Below, one piece after another: positions 1-8,303 of a stretch of 64,000 nucleotides of DNA. The position numbers were made by a program, and so were the translations under genes. This DNA is from Siccibacter colletis (lineage in GTDB: Bacteria; Pseudomonadota; Gammaproteobacteria; Enterobacterales; Enterobacteriaceae), in the NCBI RefSeq assembly GCF_000696575.1, contig NZ_JMSQ01000026.1, forward strand, positions 62,001 to 126,000, in the 5' to 3' direction. Position 1 is the first letter of the stretch. The number at the start of each line of letters is the position of its first letter. The notes beneath the pieces were generated by a model. It was not told the origin of the DNA. It did not search any database and worked only from the letters and a program-made list of their open reading frames with translations.

Positions 1-34
1 ACTGTGTGTTCTGCATACAAATCAGGGAGGGGGG

Positions 35-733
35 ATGAAAAAAGGGGGAGGTCTGGTGACCGGAATCGTAATCGCCGCCGTGATGGGCTACTGGCTCTAT
101 GACTATCTGCCGTCGCACTATAATCCCTTCGCGCCGCTTTCACCCACCGATCCGCCGACGATGATCACGCGCTACAAGCTGCGCGAGCTGGCAAAACAGC
201 CGGAAGCCTGTATGGCGGTCCTGAATCAGGCGCAGCAGCTGAAGATGATCGCGTTTCGCCCGGCACCTGACGTGCGCGGCGACTGTACCGTGGAAAACCC
301 GGTGCGCGTCACCCGCTTTGGCGATGTAGCGCTCAGCAGCTCGTTTCTCGCCAGCTGCCCGCTGGCGGTGAGCAGCGCCATGTTCGTCCAGCAGCGCGCC
401 GTCCCGGCTGCGCAGACGGTGGCAGGCAGCAAGCTCACGCGTATCGACCACCTGGGCAGCTTCGCCTGCCGCAATATCTATAACCGTCCCGGCGCGCGCC
501 TGAGCGAACACGCCACTGCCGATGCGCTGGACATCAGCGGTTTTCGCCTTGCCAACGGCGAGCGGCTGAGCGTCGTCCGCGACTGGAACAATCAGGCGCA
601 GAAGGGCGCGCTGCTGCGCCAGCTGTTCAGCGACAGCTGCGCGTTTTACGGCAACGCGCTGGGGCCGGAGTATAACGCTGCCCATGCCGACCATTTCCAT
701 CTCGGGATGCGCGGCTTCGGGATCTGCCGGTAG
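35..733 (+). CDS. Extensin-like family protein (putative zinc D,D-peptidase-like fold)
   Basis: A 232-residue protein with a short basic N-terminus and one hydrophobic segment at about residues 7-21, so it is probably anchored in or exported across the inner membrane. The C-terminal half carries the two metal-site motifs of the extensin-like/LAS peptidase fold: SEHATADALDISG from Ser157 (His159, Asp166) and HADHFH from His217 (Asp219, His220, His222). The family is thought to act on cell-wall peptides, but the substrate is not established. The ATG is preceded by a strong GGGAGGGGGG Shine-Dalgarno tract. An MFS transporter follows on the same strand 85 bp later, and I see no functional tie to it. 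The family call is firm and the activity is inferred. Confidence 0.8.
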   Translation: MKKGGGLVTGIVIAAVMGYWLYDYLPSHYNPFAPLSPTDPPTMITRYKLRELAKQPEACMAVLNQAQQLKMIAFRPAPDVRGDCTVENPVRVTRFGDVALSSSFLASCPLAVSSAMFVQQRAVPAAQTVAGSKLTRIDHLGSFACRNIYNRPGARLSEHATADALDISGFRLANGERLSVVRDWNNQAQKGALLRQLFSDSCAFYGNALGPEYNAAHADHFHLGMRGFGICR

Positions 734-744
734 GGCGCTGGAGT

Positions 745-802
745 GTGATACAGTCGTCACTATCACCGTTTAGCCGTCTGGCCCCGTGGGCCGGACCCAC
801 AG
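745..802 (+). promoter_or_regulatory. Leader of the MFS gene with inverted repeat and GC hairpin
   Basis: The 85 bp between the extensin-like gene and the MFS gene hold a spaced inverted repeat, GTGATA (745-750) and TATCAC (761-766), that looks like a repressor half-site pair. A compact hairpin GGCCC-CGT-GGGCC follows at about 781-793, just before the start codon. No Shine-Dalgarno sequence is obvious before the ATG at 819. Operator or leader control of the pump is inference only. Confidence 0.3.
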
Positions 803-818
803 TCTGAAATAACGCCCT

Positions 819-2024
819 ATGGAATCCTGGAAGGTCAATCTCATCTCTGTCTGGTTCGGCTGCTTCTTTACCGGGCTTGCTATCAGCCAGATCCTGCCGT
901 TCCTTCCCCTGTACGTGGCGCAGCTCGGTGTCAGCTCGCATGAAGCGCTGTCGATGTGGTCGGGGCTGACCTTTAGCGTCACCTTTTTGATTTCGGCAAT
1001 TGTGTCGCCGATGTGGGGCAGCCTTGCTGACCGCAAGGGACGCAAGCTGATGCTGCTGCGCGCCTCGCTGGGGATGGCGATCGCTATTCTGCTGCAGGCC
1101 TTTGCCACCAACGTCTGGCAGCTGTTTTTCCTGCGGGCAGTGATGGGGCTGACGTCCGGCTATATTCCTAACGCGATGGCGCTGGTGGCCTCGCAGGTGC
1201 CGCGAGAACGCAGCGGCTGGGCGCTCAGCACGCTCTCCACCGCCCAGATAAGCGGCGTGATCGTCGGGCCGCTGATGGGCGGCTTTCTGGCGGACTATCT
1301 GGGGCTGCGCACGGTGTTTATCTTTACCGCCGTGCTGCTGATGGTGAGCTTTACCGTTACGCTGTTTCTCATTAAAGAGGGGCCGCGCCCGGCGGTAAAT
1401 AAAGCACAGCGGCTGAGTGGCGAGGCGGTATTTGCTTCCCTGCCGCAGCCGTGGCTGGTGGTCAGCCTGTTTGTCACCACGCTGGTGATCCAGCTCTCCA
1501 ACGGCTCGATAAGCCCGATTCTTGCGTTGTTCATCCAGTCGCTGGCCCCGCACAGTACCAATATCGCGTTTCTCAGCGGGTTTATTGCGGCGGTGCCGGG
1601 CGTTTCCGCGCTGCTGGCGGCCCCGCGGCTGGGTAAGCTCGGCGACCGGATCGGCACCGGGCGCATTCTGCTCGCCACCCTGAGCGTGGCCGTGGTGCTG
1701 TTTTTTGCCATGTCGTTTGTGACCTCGCCCACCCAGCTGGCGGTGCTGCGTTTCCTGCTCGGCTTTGCGGATGGCGCAATGCTGCCGGCGGTACAAACCC
1801 TGCTGCTGAAATATTCCAGCGATCAGGTTACCGGGCGCATTTTCGGTTACAACCAGTCGTTTATGTATCTCGGAAACGTCGCCGGGCCGCTGATGGGCGC
1901 GGCGGTGTCGGCAATGGCAGGATTTCGTTGGGTATTTATCGCGACTGCGATAGTGGTGCTGATCAATGTCTGGCAACTGTGGCGCGCGTTAAAGAAGGCG
2001 GAGCGGGCAAAAATAAGCGGATAG
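819..2024 (+). CDS. MFS drug-efflux transporter, MdtG-like
   Basis: A 401-residue major facilitator protein with about 12 hydrophobic segments. It carries the cytoplasmic loop motif [14 protein letters not shown] between TM2 and TM3 and the antiporter-type segment [13 protein letters not shown] in TM5. The second half has a matching loop, [11 protein letters not shown], and the run [20 protein letters not shown], which closely resembles E. coli MdtG (YceE), a fosfomycin/deoxycholate efflux protein of 408 residues. It sits outside the usual mdtG neighbourhood, so it is best read as an MdtG-like paralogue whose substrate cannot be told from sequence. It may share transcription with the upstream extensin-like gene or use the leader region at 745-802. 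Confidence 0.82.
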   Translation: MESWKVNLISVWFGCFFTGLAISQILPFLPLYVAQLGVSSHEALSMWSGLTFSVTFLISAIVSPMWGSLADRKGRKLMLLRASLGMAIAILLQAFATNVWQLFFLRAVMGLTSGYIPNAMALVASQVPRERSGWALSTLSTAQISGVIVGPLMGGFLADYLGLRTVFIFTAVLLMVSFTVTLFLIKEGPRPAVNKAQRLSGEAVFASLPQPWLVVSLFVTTLVIQLSNGSISPILALFIQSLAPHSTNIAFLSGFIAAVPGVSALLAAPRLGKLGDRIGTGRILLATLSVAVVLFFAMSFVTSPTQLAVLRFLLGFADGAMLPAVQTLLLKYSSDQVTGRIFGYNQSFMYLGNVAGPLMGAAVSAMAGFRWVFIATAIVVLINVWQLWRALKKAERAKISG

Positions 2025-2192
2025 CGTAAACTGTTAGCGGTCGGGAGAATATATCCATAAGGCTGGTGAATGTTTCAGGGTTATTCTTGGGTCTGAATTC
2101 AGCCTGTCACTTTATTCAGGTTATAAGAGAAACGTTTCGCTGGCGCTTATTTCGGTGGTCGCGCACAAATCAGTTATTAATTCGTTAAATGT

Positions 2193-2221
2193 TTTTTGCG
2201 ATATATTTGCTTTTCTATAAA
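2193..2221 (+). promoter_or_regulatory. Candidate iraP promoter
   Basis: A TATAAA -10 element (2216-2221) lies 17 bp after a weak -35 element TTTTTG (2193-2198), in an AT-rich stretch 44 bp before iraP. In E. coli iraP is induced by phosphate starvation through ppGpp. The position suits that gene, but the -35 match is poor. Confidence 0.4.
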
Positions 2222-2264
2222 TGAGTGCTAACGTCGCTGCGTCTCTATTAAGGAATTTCCTAAG

Positions 2265-2525
2265 ATGAAGAATCTCATTGCTGAACTGCTGGTTAAGCTT
2301 GCTGAAAAAGAAGACGAATCGAAAGAGCTGGTGGCACAGGTTGAGGCGCTGGAAATCGTCGTGACCGCGCTGCTGCGTCGTATGGAACAGAGCGAGCAGA
2401 GCGCGCTTATCAACGGTATCGAAGAGGCAATGGCCCAGGCGCGGCCCACGCAAACTGTTGCTGAGCGGGATGCCGAGTTACTGCAGCAATATTTAAAGAA
2501 GCTGTTAAAGCACCCACGCAGTTAA
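2265..2525 (+). CDS. iraP: Anti-adaptor protein IraP
   Basis: Eighty-six residues, the same length as E. coli IraP, sharing the opening MKNLIAELL and the ending [15 protein letters not shown]. Most of the chain is a predicted coiled coil (about residues 5-45) rich in Glu and Lys with heptad leucines. IraP binds the adaptor RssB and so blocks delivery of the stationary-phase sigma factor RpoS to ClpXP, both subunits of which are encoded later in this window. In E. coli phoA lies between iraP and psiF; here psiF follows directly after a 258-bp spacer. The start has an AAGGA-type ribosome site (TTAAGGAATTTCCTAAG). Confidence 0.92.
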   Translation: MKNLIAELLVKLAEKEDESKELVAQVEALEIVVTALLRRMEQSEQSALINGIEEAMAQARPTQTVAERDAELLQQYLKKLLKHPRS

Positions 2526-2783
2526 CGGTGGGGTAAGGCTTGCTGCACGCATATATCACTAAGGTTATGTCACCCCCTTTGCCCGGCGACGGGAGTACGG
2601 CCCGTCAGCGTCATTATTTGTCGTTGCCGTGCCGCTATAGTTCATTTGCAATACTTATTATTTAAGCATTGCTAAAAAATAACAAAATTGCTGGCGGTCT
2701 GGCAAAGCGAGCGCGGCCCGGTGGTGTTTTTGGCATTACGCATCAGACTTACTGTGTCAGATGACAACAAAAAGGATGATGCT

Positions 2784-3098
2784 ATGAAAATAACGCTGTT
2801 ACCCGCCGCGCTGCTTGGAATGACGCTCGCTTTTGGCGCCCAGGCTGAAGAAAAACAACCCACGCCGCAGCAGCAGCGAATGACCAGCTGCAACGAGCGC
2901 GCCAGCGCGGATGCATTAAAAGGGGATGAACGAAAGGCATTTATGAGTAGCTGCCTGAAGAACGATCGCGATAAGGAAAAAGGGCTGACGCCGCAGCAGC
3001 AAAAAATGCGTGAATGCAGCAACCAGGCCACGCAGCAGTCCCTCAAAGGGCAGGACCGTACTAAATTCATGAGCGGCTGCCTGAAAAAATCCGCGTAG
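2784..3098 (+). CDS. psiF: Phosphate-starvation-inducible protein PsiF
   Basis: A small exported protein of 104 residues. A signal peptide of about 21 residues ends in FGAQA, and two tandem PsiF repeats follow, each with the pattern QQQ-K/R-M-x2-C ... LKG-x2-R-x2-FM-S-x-CLK. Four cysteines, two per repeat, could form periplasmic disulfides. E. coli psiF is the downstream partner of phoA in the Pho regulon; here phoA is missing, so psiF must use its own promoter, which I could not assign confidently. The ATG at 2784 was preferred over in-frame upstream codons because it gives the signal peptide and has AAAGGATGAT before it. Molecular function is unknown. Confidence 0.9.
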   Translation: MKITLLPAALLGMTLAFGAQAEEKQPTPQQQRMTSCNERASADALKGDERKAFMSSCLKNDRDKEKGLTPQQQKMRECSNQATQQSLKGQDRTKFMSGCLKKSA

Positions 3099-3152
3099 GC
3101 ACTTCCCCGGCGAGCGTGTGTCGTCGCGCTCTGCCGGGAGTTTACACACCCG

Positions 3153-3962
3153 TTATGACTTGCTCAGCTGCTCGGATTTCGCCATGCATTTTTCCATCGC
3201 TTCGATCACCGCCGCGCGGAAACCACGCTCTTCCAGCACTTTTACCGCTTCAATCGTGGTGCCGCCCGGGGAACAGACCATGTCTTTCAGCTCGCCGGGA
3301 TGCTTACCGGTTTCCAGCACCATTTTGGCGGAGCCCATCACCGCCTGGGCGGCAAACTTATAGGCCTGCGCGCGCGGCATGCCGCCGAGCACGGCGGCAT
3401 CGGCCATCGCTTCGATAAACATAAATACGTAGGCCGGTGCGGAACCGCTGACGCCCACCACCGGGTGGATCATCTGCTCGGCAATTACTTCTGCTTCGCC
3501 AAAGTAGCGGAAGATATTGACGATCTCCGCCGTCTCTTCCGGCGTTACCAGCGCGTTCGGGGTGATGGAGGTCATGCCGGCATTCACCAGCGCCGGGGTA
3601 TTCGGCATGGTGCGGATGATTTTGCGGTCGTGCCCGAGCACGGTGGCGAGCTGATCGAGCGTCACCCCGGCGGCAATCGACACCAGCAGCGTCTCTTTAT
3701 TCAGGCTGGAAGCGACGTCGCTGAGCACTTTCAGCGTGATGTTGGGTTTGACCGCGCTAAAGACGATGTCGGCGATCTGCGCGACCTCCTGGGCGCTCTG
3801 CGCGGCATTGATGCCGTACTCATCGTGCAGAGCGGCAACGCTGCTGGCAGAAGGGGTATACACCCAGACGCTGCCCGGTTTCACCTCTCCGCTGGCAATC
3901 AGCCCGCCGAGAATCGCTTTGCCCATGTTGCCGCACCCAATAAAACCAATTTTCTTATCCAC
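3153..3962 (-). CDS. proC: Pyrroline-5-carboxylate reductase
   Basis: A 269-residue enzyme, the same length as E. coli ProC. It reduces 1-pyrroline-5-carboxylate to L-proline with NADPH, the last step of proline synthesis in the cytoplasm. The N-terminus has the Rossmann motif GCGNMG (residues 9-14). The C-terminal oligomerisation domain shows GVSGSAPAYVF and the P5CR signature region CSPGGTTIEAV. The start is a GTG at 3962 with GGAG 7 nt upstream, giving the family N-terminus. It faces away from the gene at 4072 and is convergent with psiF. Confidence 0.97.
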   Translation of the reverse strand: MDKKIGFIGCGNMGKAILGGLIASGEVKPGSVWVYTPSASSVAALHDEYGINAAQSAQEVAQIADIVFSAVKPNITLKVLSDVASSLNKETLLVSIAAGVTLDQLATVLGHDRKIIRTMPNTPALVNAGMTSITPNALVTPEETAEIVNIFRYFGEAEVIAEQMIHPVVGVSGSAPAYVFMFIEAMADAAVLGGMPRAQAYKFAAQAVMGSAKMVLETGKHPGELKDMVCSPGGTTIEAVKVLEERGFRAAVIEAMEKCMAKSEQLSKS

Positions 3963-4071
3963 AGCGTCACTCCATCGTCAGTGCATCATCGGAATCGGCG
4001 CTTAGCTTAACGCGGTTTCCGGCATCGGGGTAAGGCATCGGCTACGCTTAATGAAAAAAAGTGAGGCGGCG

Positions 4072-4587
4072 ATGGATAAACCAAAACAAAACGAGTTTGC
4101 CAGTCGTGACTATCCGGTACAGGAAAATATGACCGCCCAGCGTAAGGAGTGGCGATTCCAGGCGGCGGGCAATTATGTGCTGTTTACTATCGTGATCCTG
4201 GCGCTACTGGGGCTGTTTTCCGACGGCATCATCAGCGAAACCGCGCAGACCAGTGCCAACGGCAAGCTGACGGTGGAGTACCAGCGGCTGATCCGCGCCC
4301 AGAGCGATGAGCGTTACATACTGCGCGTGCAGGGCGAGCCAGACCGGCCGGTGCGTATCACGCTGGGTGGTGATTTTATGGAGCGCTTTCAGATACAGAC
4401 GCTGTTCCCTGAGCCCTTAATTACCCATACCAGCGCGCGCGAGATGACGCTAACCTTTGCGGCCACCCCCGATGGCAGGCACGCGGTATGGATTGGGGCG
4501 CAGCCTGAGTCAGCTGGCTATTTCACCTCGATAATTACTGTGGATGGCCAGCCGGGCATGACGCTGCGCCAGTGGTCCTGGCCTTAG
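4072..4587 (+). CDS. Uncharacterised single-pass membrane protein
   Basis: I do not recognise this 171-residue protein. It has a hydrophilic N-terminus of about 35 residues, one transmembrane segment near residues 42-60 (NYVLFTIVILALLGLFSDGI), and a C-terminal domain of about 110 residues that looks like a beta-rich extracytoplasmic domain ending in a Trp-containing tail. The ATG at 4072 is chosen over one at 4051 because GTGAGGCGG lies just before it. Its TAG stop is embedded in the Shine-Dalgarno sequence (TTAGGAGAA) of the next gene, a DUF421 membrane protein, so the two are almost certainly co-translated and may form one membrane unit. Confidence 0.7.
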   Translation: MDKPKQNEFASRDYPVQENMTAQRKEWRFQAAGNYVLFTIVILALLGLFSDGIISETAQTSANGKLTVEYQRLIRAQSDERYILRVQGEPDRPVRITLGGDFMERFQIQTLFPEPLITHTSAREMTLTFAATPDGRHAVWIGAQPESAGYFTSIITVDGQPGMTLRQWSWP

Positions 4588-4596
4588 GAGAATCTT

Positions 4597-5052
4597 ATGG
4601 ATAGCGTAATGCGCGCGGCAGGTATGTATCTGCTGTTGCTGGTGGTGCTGAAAATTGCCGGGCGACGCACCCTGCTGGAAATGAACGCCTTTGATTTCAT
4701 TCTGCTGCTGATCATCAGTGAAGCGACACAGCAGGCGTTGCTGGGGAATGATTTCTCGTTTACCGGTGCGGCACTGACCATTATCACCCTGATTGTGATG
4801 GACATCCTGTTCAGCTTCCTGAAAAACCGCTTCCCCCGTCTTGATTTACTGCTGGACGGTTCACCGCTGATTCTGGTCGAGCACGGGCGGCCGCTGCACA
4901 AGCGCATGCGCAAAGCGGGGATCTCCAGCGACGATATTCTCTCGTCGGCACGAACCGGGCAGGGAATTGAGCGCATAGACCAGATTAAATTTGCCATTCT
5001 GGAGAAGAACGGGAAAATTGCCGTCATCCCGCGAGATAATCAGGAGTCGTAA
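4597..5052 (+). CDS. DUF421 (YetF-type) membrane protein
   Basis: A 151-residue protein with three N-terminal hydrophobic segments (about residues 5-20, 31-45 and 55-76). Between the first two lies the family motif [15 protein letters not shown], the equivalent of the GKRxLxxMxxFDF signature of DUF421/YetF proteins. The soluble C-terminal part has the usual [17 protein letters not shown] strand pattern. The family is linked to spore germination or stress in Bacillus, but its biochemical role is unknown. Translation is tightly coupled to both neighbours: 9 bp after the upstream membrane gene, and a 1-nt TAATG overlap with yaiI. Confidence 0.82.
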   Translation: MDSVMRAAGMYLLLLVVLKIAGRRTLLEMNAFDFILLLIISEATQQALLGNDFSFTGAALTIITLIVMDILFSFLKNRFPRLDLLLDGSPLILVEHGRPLHKRMRKAGISSDDILSSARTGQGIERIDQIKFAILEKNGKIAVIPRDNQES

Positions 5053-5510
5053 TGGCCATTTGGGTGGATGCGGATGCGTGTCCGAACGTAATTAAAGAGA
5101 TTTTATTCCGCGCCGCGGAACGAGCGCAGATCATGGTGACGCTGGTCGCGAACCAGAATTTGCGCGTTCCGCCGTCGCGCTTCGTGCGAGCGGTACGGGT
5201 GCCCGCCGGGTTTGACGTAGCCGATAACGAAATTGTGCAGAAGTGCCAGCCGGGCGATCTGGTGGTGACTGCCGATATTCCGCTGGCGGCGGAAGTGCTG
5301 GAGAAAGGGGCGGTCGCGCTCAACCCACGCGGCGAGCGCTACAGCGAAGCTACCATCCGGGAGCGGCTGACGATGCGCGACTTTATGGAAACCCTGCGTG
5401 CCAGCGGGGTGCAGACCGGCGGCCCGGACAGTCTCGGGCCGCGCGATCGCCAGCTTTTCGCCGCCGAGCTGGATAAGTGGCTGCTGGCGGTGAAGCGACA
5501 GACGCCTTAA
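5052..5510 (+). CDS. yaiI: UPF0178 (DUF188) protein YaiI
   Basis: A 152-residue protein matching E. coli YaiI over its whole length, from [20 protein letters not shown] to the [13 protein letters not shown] tail. The DxDxCP start and later Asp residues ([14 protein letters not shown]) resemble a PIN/NYN-type nuclease fold, but no activity is established for this family. Its start codon overlaps the DUF421 stop codon by one base, placing it third in the small operon starting at 4072. Its stop shares the TTAA palindrome with the convergent DUF2076 gene, so there is no intergenic terminator. Confidence 0.92.
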   Translation: MAIWVDADACPNVIKEILFRAAERAQIMVTLVANQNLRVPPSRFVRAVRVPAGFDVADNEIVQKCQPGDLVVTADIPLAAEVLEKGAVALNPRGERYSEATIRERLTMRDFMETLRASGVQTGGPDSLGPRDRQLFAAELDKWLLAVKRQTP

Positions 5511-6220
5511 ACCCAGCTGTCGTCGTCGCTGCCGACGTCATCGTTGACGTTATCCCAGGAGGTATCCACCACGTCGTTGGCATTATCCTGGGGCAGGCCA
5601 GCATCCTGGTTGAGGAACTGACTGTCGTCCGCCTGGTTGTAGTCCTCCACGGCATTCACTGCCGTGTTTTCTACCGGCTGGGCGGGTTCGTTGATGATGT
5701 TCACCAGCTCCTCGGGTTGGGTGTGGCTGAACATACTGGTCAGCATATTCCCCAGCACCACGCCCCCGGCCACGCCAGCTGCGGTTTGTAGCGCCCCGGC
5801 CATAAACCCACCGCCGCTGCGCTGTCCGTAGCCTGCCATCGCATTGCCCGCCGGCGGTGGGCTATAGCTGCCCGGCGCGGCACCCTGCATCGGCTGAGTA
5901 CCGGGTATAGCGTTGCTGGCCGGGCGTGCGCCCCCGCCAAACAGGCCGGACAGGAAGCCGCCGCTGCTCTGCTGCTGACGCCCGGCATGTTGTAGCTGGG
6001 CGACCTCCCCCTGCAGCGCCTGTACCTGAGCATTGAGCTGCTTAATGGCCGCTTCCTGAATCAGGATGGTTTGCGCCATGTAGTAGGGCGCGCCCGGCTG
6101 GCTTTGCAGGTGGCGGCTGATGTGCTGCTCTGCCGCTGCGTCGCGCGGCGCGCTCTGTTTTTCCGCCTCCTGCAGGCGGCTAAAGAGTCCATCAATAAGC
6201 TGCTGCTCTTCCGATTGCAT
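5507..6220 (-). CDS. DUF2076 domain protein
   Basis: A 237-residue protein of the DUF2076 family. It has an N-terminal helical region (about residues 1-80) that includes [12 protein letters not shown] and a coiled-coil stretch [20 protein letters not shown] Gly/Pro/Ser-rich middle with the block [11 protein letters not shown] follows, then a short hydrophobic Ala/Gly segment (about residues 141-160), and a strongly acidic C-terminus ending DDDSWV. The domain order suggests a periplasmic or membrane-associated protein of unknown role, and no signal peptide is clear. It shares a 4-bp palindromic overlap with the end of yaiI and is divergent from aroL. Confidence 0.75.
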   Translation of the reverse strand: MQSEEQQLIDGLFSRLQEAEKQSAPRDAAAEQHISRHLQSQPGAPYYMAQTILIQEAAIKQLNAQVQALQGEVAQLQHAGRQQQSSGGFLSGLFGGGARPASNAIPGTQPMQGAAPGSYSPPPAGNAMAGYGQRSGGGFMAGALQTAAGVAGGVVLGNMLTSMFSHTQPEELVNIINEPAQPVENTAVNAVEDYNQADDSQFLNQDAGLPQDNANDVVDTSWDNVNDDVGSDDDSWV

Positions 6221-6556
6221 GATTCACACCTCTTTCATCACCTGTAATGATAATAAGTGTGGTGCATTCTCGCGGGTTGTAAACGTTTCGTCCGTAACGG
6301 TGCGGGGAAATAATGTTACGGTTTGCACAACGAGGCTTGTGTTTAACCCGAGCTTTACAGTATGGTGAGCTGCGTTGCAGCGGTGACAGGTTTCCTTTAC
6401 ATCTTGAGCGCTGCAATATTCTTGTTAACAGGGCATTAACACCGAACGTGGCTATTAATGTAAATTATTTTTTACACATCTCCCTGTAATCATTGACTGG
6501 CATTATCACCCTGAAAAAACAGTTCCCCCGCGAGGGTGGCAGAGGATTTCTCGTTC
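6221..6556. promoter_or_regulatory. Intergenic region between DUF2076 gene and aroL
   Basis: This 336-bp AT-rich spacer separates two divergent genes and must hold both promoters. The one clear site is a TyrR box at 6459-6476, listed separately. I see no other gene, and no TrpR operator that I would stand behind. Confidence 0.5.
6459..6476 (+). promoter_or_regulatory. TyrR box, perfect palindrome, upstream of aroL
   Basis: TGTAAA (6459-6464), a 6-bp TTATTT spacer and TTTACA (6471-6476) match the strong TyrR box consensus TGTAAA-N6-TTTACA at every fixed position. It lies 80 bp before the aroL start codon. E. coli aroL is repressed by TyrR with tyrosine, and also by TrpR. This site therefore supports aromatic-amino-acid control of shikimate kinase II here too. 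Confidence 0.85.
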
Positions 6557-7081
6557 ATGACGCAACCCATTTTCCTGATCGGCCCGCGCGCCTGCGGTAA
6601 AACTACGGTCGGAGAAGGACTGGCTCAGGCCACCGGCTTTGAGTTTGTCGATACCGATCGCTGGCTGCGCCAGCACAGCGGCATGACCGTGGCGGAGATT
6701 GTGGAAAAAGAGGGGTGGGAGGGCTTTCGCCAGCGCGAGAGTGACGCGCTGCAGGCGGTAACGGCCCCGGGAACGGTGATCGCCACCGGCGGCGGCATGG
6801 TGCTGTCCGAGGCCAATCGCCAGTTTATGCACGAACGCGGCGTGGTGATCTATCTCTGCGCCCCGGCGCAGGTGCTTGCTGCCCGTCTGGCGGCGGTACC
6901 GGAGCAGGGCCAGCGCCCGACGCTGACCGGCAAAACCATCGTCGATGAAGTCGAGGACGTGCTGGCCGCGCGTGAAACGCTCTATCGCGCGGCAGCGCAT
7001 CACGTTGTTGATGCTACCGGCAGCCGGGATGAGATTGTCGCCCAGCTGTTAACCGCGCTGCATCTCGCTCAGGCAAGCTAA
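6557..7081 (+). CDS. aroL: Shikimate kinase II
   Basis: A 174-residue kinase, the E. coli AroL length, that phosphorylates shikimate to shikimate 3-phosphate on the chorismate pathway. The Walker A motif GPRACGKTT spans residues 9-17. The shikimate-binding region shows DTDRW and the GGG of ATGGGMVLS, and the lid region shows RPTLTGK. ATG 6557 is chosen over a GTG at 6536 because it gives the family N-terminus MTQPIFLIG and has AGAGGA upstream. It leads the aroL-yaiA-aroM cluster and sits behind a perfect TyrR box. Confidence 0.96.
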   Translation: MTQPIFLIGPRACGKTTVGEGLAQATGFEFVDTDRWLRQHSGMTVAEIVEKEGWEGFRQRESDALQAVTAPGTVIATGGGMVLSEANRQFMHERGVVIYLCAPAQVLAARLAAVPEQGQRPTLTGKTIVDEVEDVLAARETLYRAAAHHVVDATGSRDEIVAQLLTALHLAQAS

Positions 7082-7137
7082 GCGGTAAAATTGTCTATAC
7101 TTATAGCCCGACCTTTAACAACAACAAAGGAAGCGCT

Positions 7138-7329
7138 ATGCCAACAAGACCCCCGTACCCACGTGAAGCGCGTATTGTCTCCGTCGAAAAAGGCGGTGCC
7201 GATCAGACGGTAACCTGGTATCAGCTGCGCGCCGATCACCCGAAACCGGACTCGCTTATCAGTGAGCATAACACCGAGCAGGAAGCGCTGGACGCCAAAC
7301 GCCGTTATGAAGATCCCGAAAAGTCCTGA
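7138..7329 (+). CDS. yaiA: Small conserved protein YaiA
   Basis: A 63-residue protein, the same length as E. coli YaiA, with the family start [19 protein letters not shown] and a central Trp-Tyr (VTWYQLRAD) in a likely beta strand. The function is unknown. It lies 56 bp after aroL and is probably co-transcribed from the TyrR-controlled promoter. The ribosome site is AAAGGA, 7 nt before the ATG. Confidence 0.9.
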   Translation: MPTRPPYPREARIVSVEKGGADQTVTWYQLRADHPKPDSLISEHNTEQEALDAKRRYEDPEKS

Positions 7330-7347
7330 TCGTCGTCACTCTACCGC

Positions 7348-7377
7348 GCGGCGTTAGCCTCCTGACGCCGCCGCTAA
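7348..7377 (+). other. Overlapping alternative hairpins between yaiA and aroM
   Basis: Two inverted repeats share bases, so they cannot form together. GCGGCGT (7348-7354) pairs with ACGCCGC (7365-7371). GTTAGC (7353-7358) pairs with GCTAAC (7372-7377). A short T run (gactttttag) follows at about 7381-7390. It may be a weak terminator or processing signal between yaiA and aroM; no switching mechanism is shown. Confidence 0.35.
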
Positions 7378-7545
7378 CCCTGACTTTTTAGCCACGATCG
7401 CTTATCTGACCCGTAATGCATTTTTTCACGCGCTTTCTGGTAATAATGCTATTCTTTTTGGCTATTACGTAAACCAAAATGAACGCGCTGTTATGTGTTG
7501 ATGCCAGAGCCGGGCGGGTGTAGCGATGAAGGGCGGTAAGCAAAA

Positions 7546-8223
7546 ATGAATGCAACATTGGCGGTGGTTACGATTGGCGTCGTGCCCGTAAGTGAAGTTT
7601 TACCGTTATTAACCGAGCATATTTCCGAAGAACATATTACCCATCTCAGCCTGCTGGCCTCGCTTTCGCGTGAAGAGGTGCTGTCAGAATACCGCCTGGA
7701 GCCAGGCGAAGAGCCGCTCTACGTTCTGCTCAGCGACGGCAAAAGCGCCGAAATTTCTTTCCCAAAAGTTGAAATCGCCCTGCAGGGGGTGATCGAAGTG
7801 CTGGATAATCAGGGCTTCGACGTCATTTTGCTGATGAGCACGCTGCGCTTCAGCAACCTTAACGCCCGCAACGCCATGCTGCTGGAGCCGGCGCGCATTA
7901 TTCCTCCGCTGATTGCGACCATCGTTGACGATCACCAGGTCGGGATCATCGTGCCGATGCCGGAACTGATGCGCCTGCAGGAGAAGAAATGGGCAGTGCT
8001 GGAGCAGCCGCCGGTCTACGCGCTGGCGAATCCGTTTTACGATACCGAAGCCGAGTGGCTGCGCGCCGCTGAGAAGCTGGTGGAGCAGGGAGCGCAAGTG
8101 CTGCTGCTTGACTGTCTGGGCTTCCACCAGCGCCATCGCGATCTGCTGCAAAAATCACTCGACGTGCCGGTGCTGTTAACCAACGTGCTGGTAGCGCGTC
8201 TGGCTTCTGAGTTACTGATGTGA
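7546..8223 (+). CDS. aroM: AroM family protein
   Basis: A 225-residue protein matching E. coli AroM in length and pattern. Two alpha/beta halves have the look of the Asp/Glu racemase superfamily: VVTIGVVP at the N-terminus, VGIIVPMPE in the middle and LLLDCLGFHQRHR with a candidate catalytic Cys near residue 190. The biochemical role is not established; in E. coli it belongs to the aroL-yaiA-aroM group under TyrR. Here it is 216 bp from yaiA, a wider gap than the first two genes show, so it may also have its own promoter. Confidence 0.9.
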   Translation: MNATLAVVTIGVVPVSEVLPLLTEHISEEHITHLSLLASLSREEVLSEYRLEPGEEPLYVLLSDGKSAEISFPKVEIALQGVIEVLDNQGFDVILLMSTLRFSNLNARNAMLLEPARIIPPLIATIVDDHQVGIIVPMPELMRLQEKKWAVLEQPPVYALANPFYDTEAEWLRAAEKLVEQGAQVLLLDCLGFHQRHRDLLQKSLDVPVLLTNVLVARLASELLM

Positions 8224-8303
8224 CAGAAAAAAACAATTTACGTGACAGCGGCGGACGCTGCCCCCTATAGTGGTTTTTCGACCACTTTTAAAAGGGACCG
8301 TCC

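Noticed and set aside
627-1976. 449-residue open frame on the minus strand opposite the MFS gene
   Set aside because: Composition is rich in Arg, His and Gln with no domain pattern, and the plus-strand MFS protein is clear; it is a by-product of G/C-rich codon positions.
2526-2783. Remnant of phoA or a Pho box before psiF
   Set aside because: No phoA-like peptide fragments and no 7+4+7 repeat close enough to CTGTCAT could be found.
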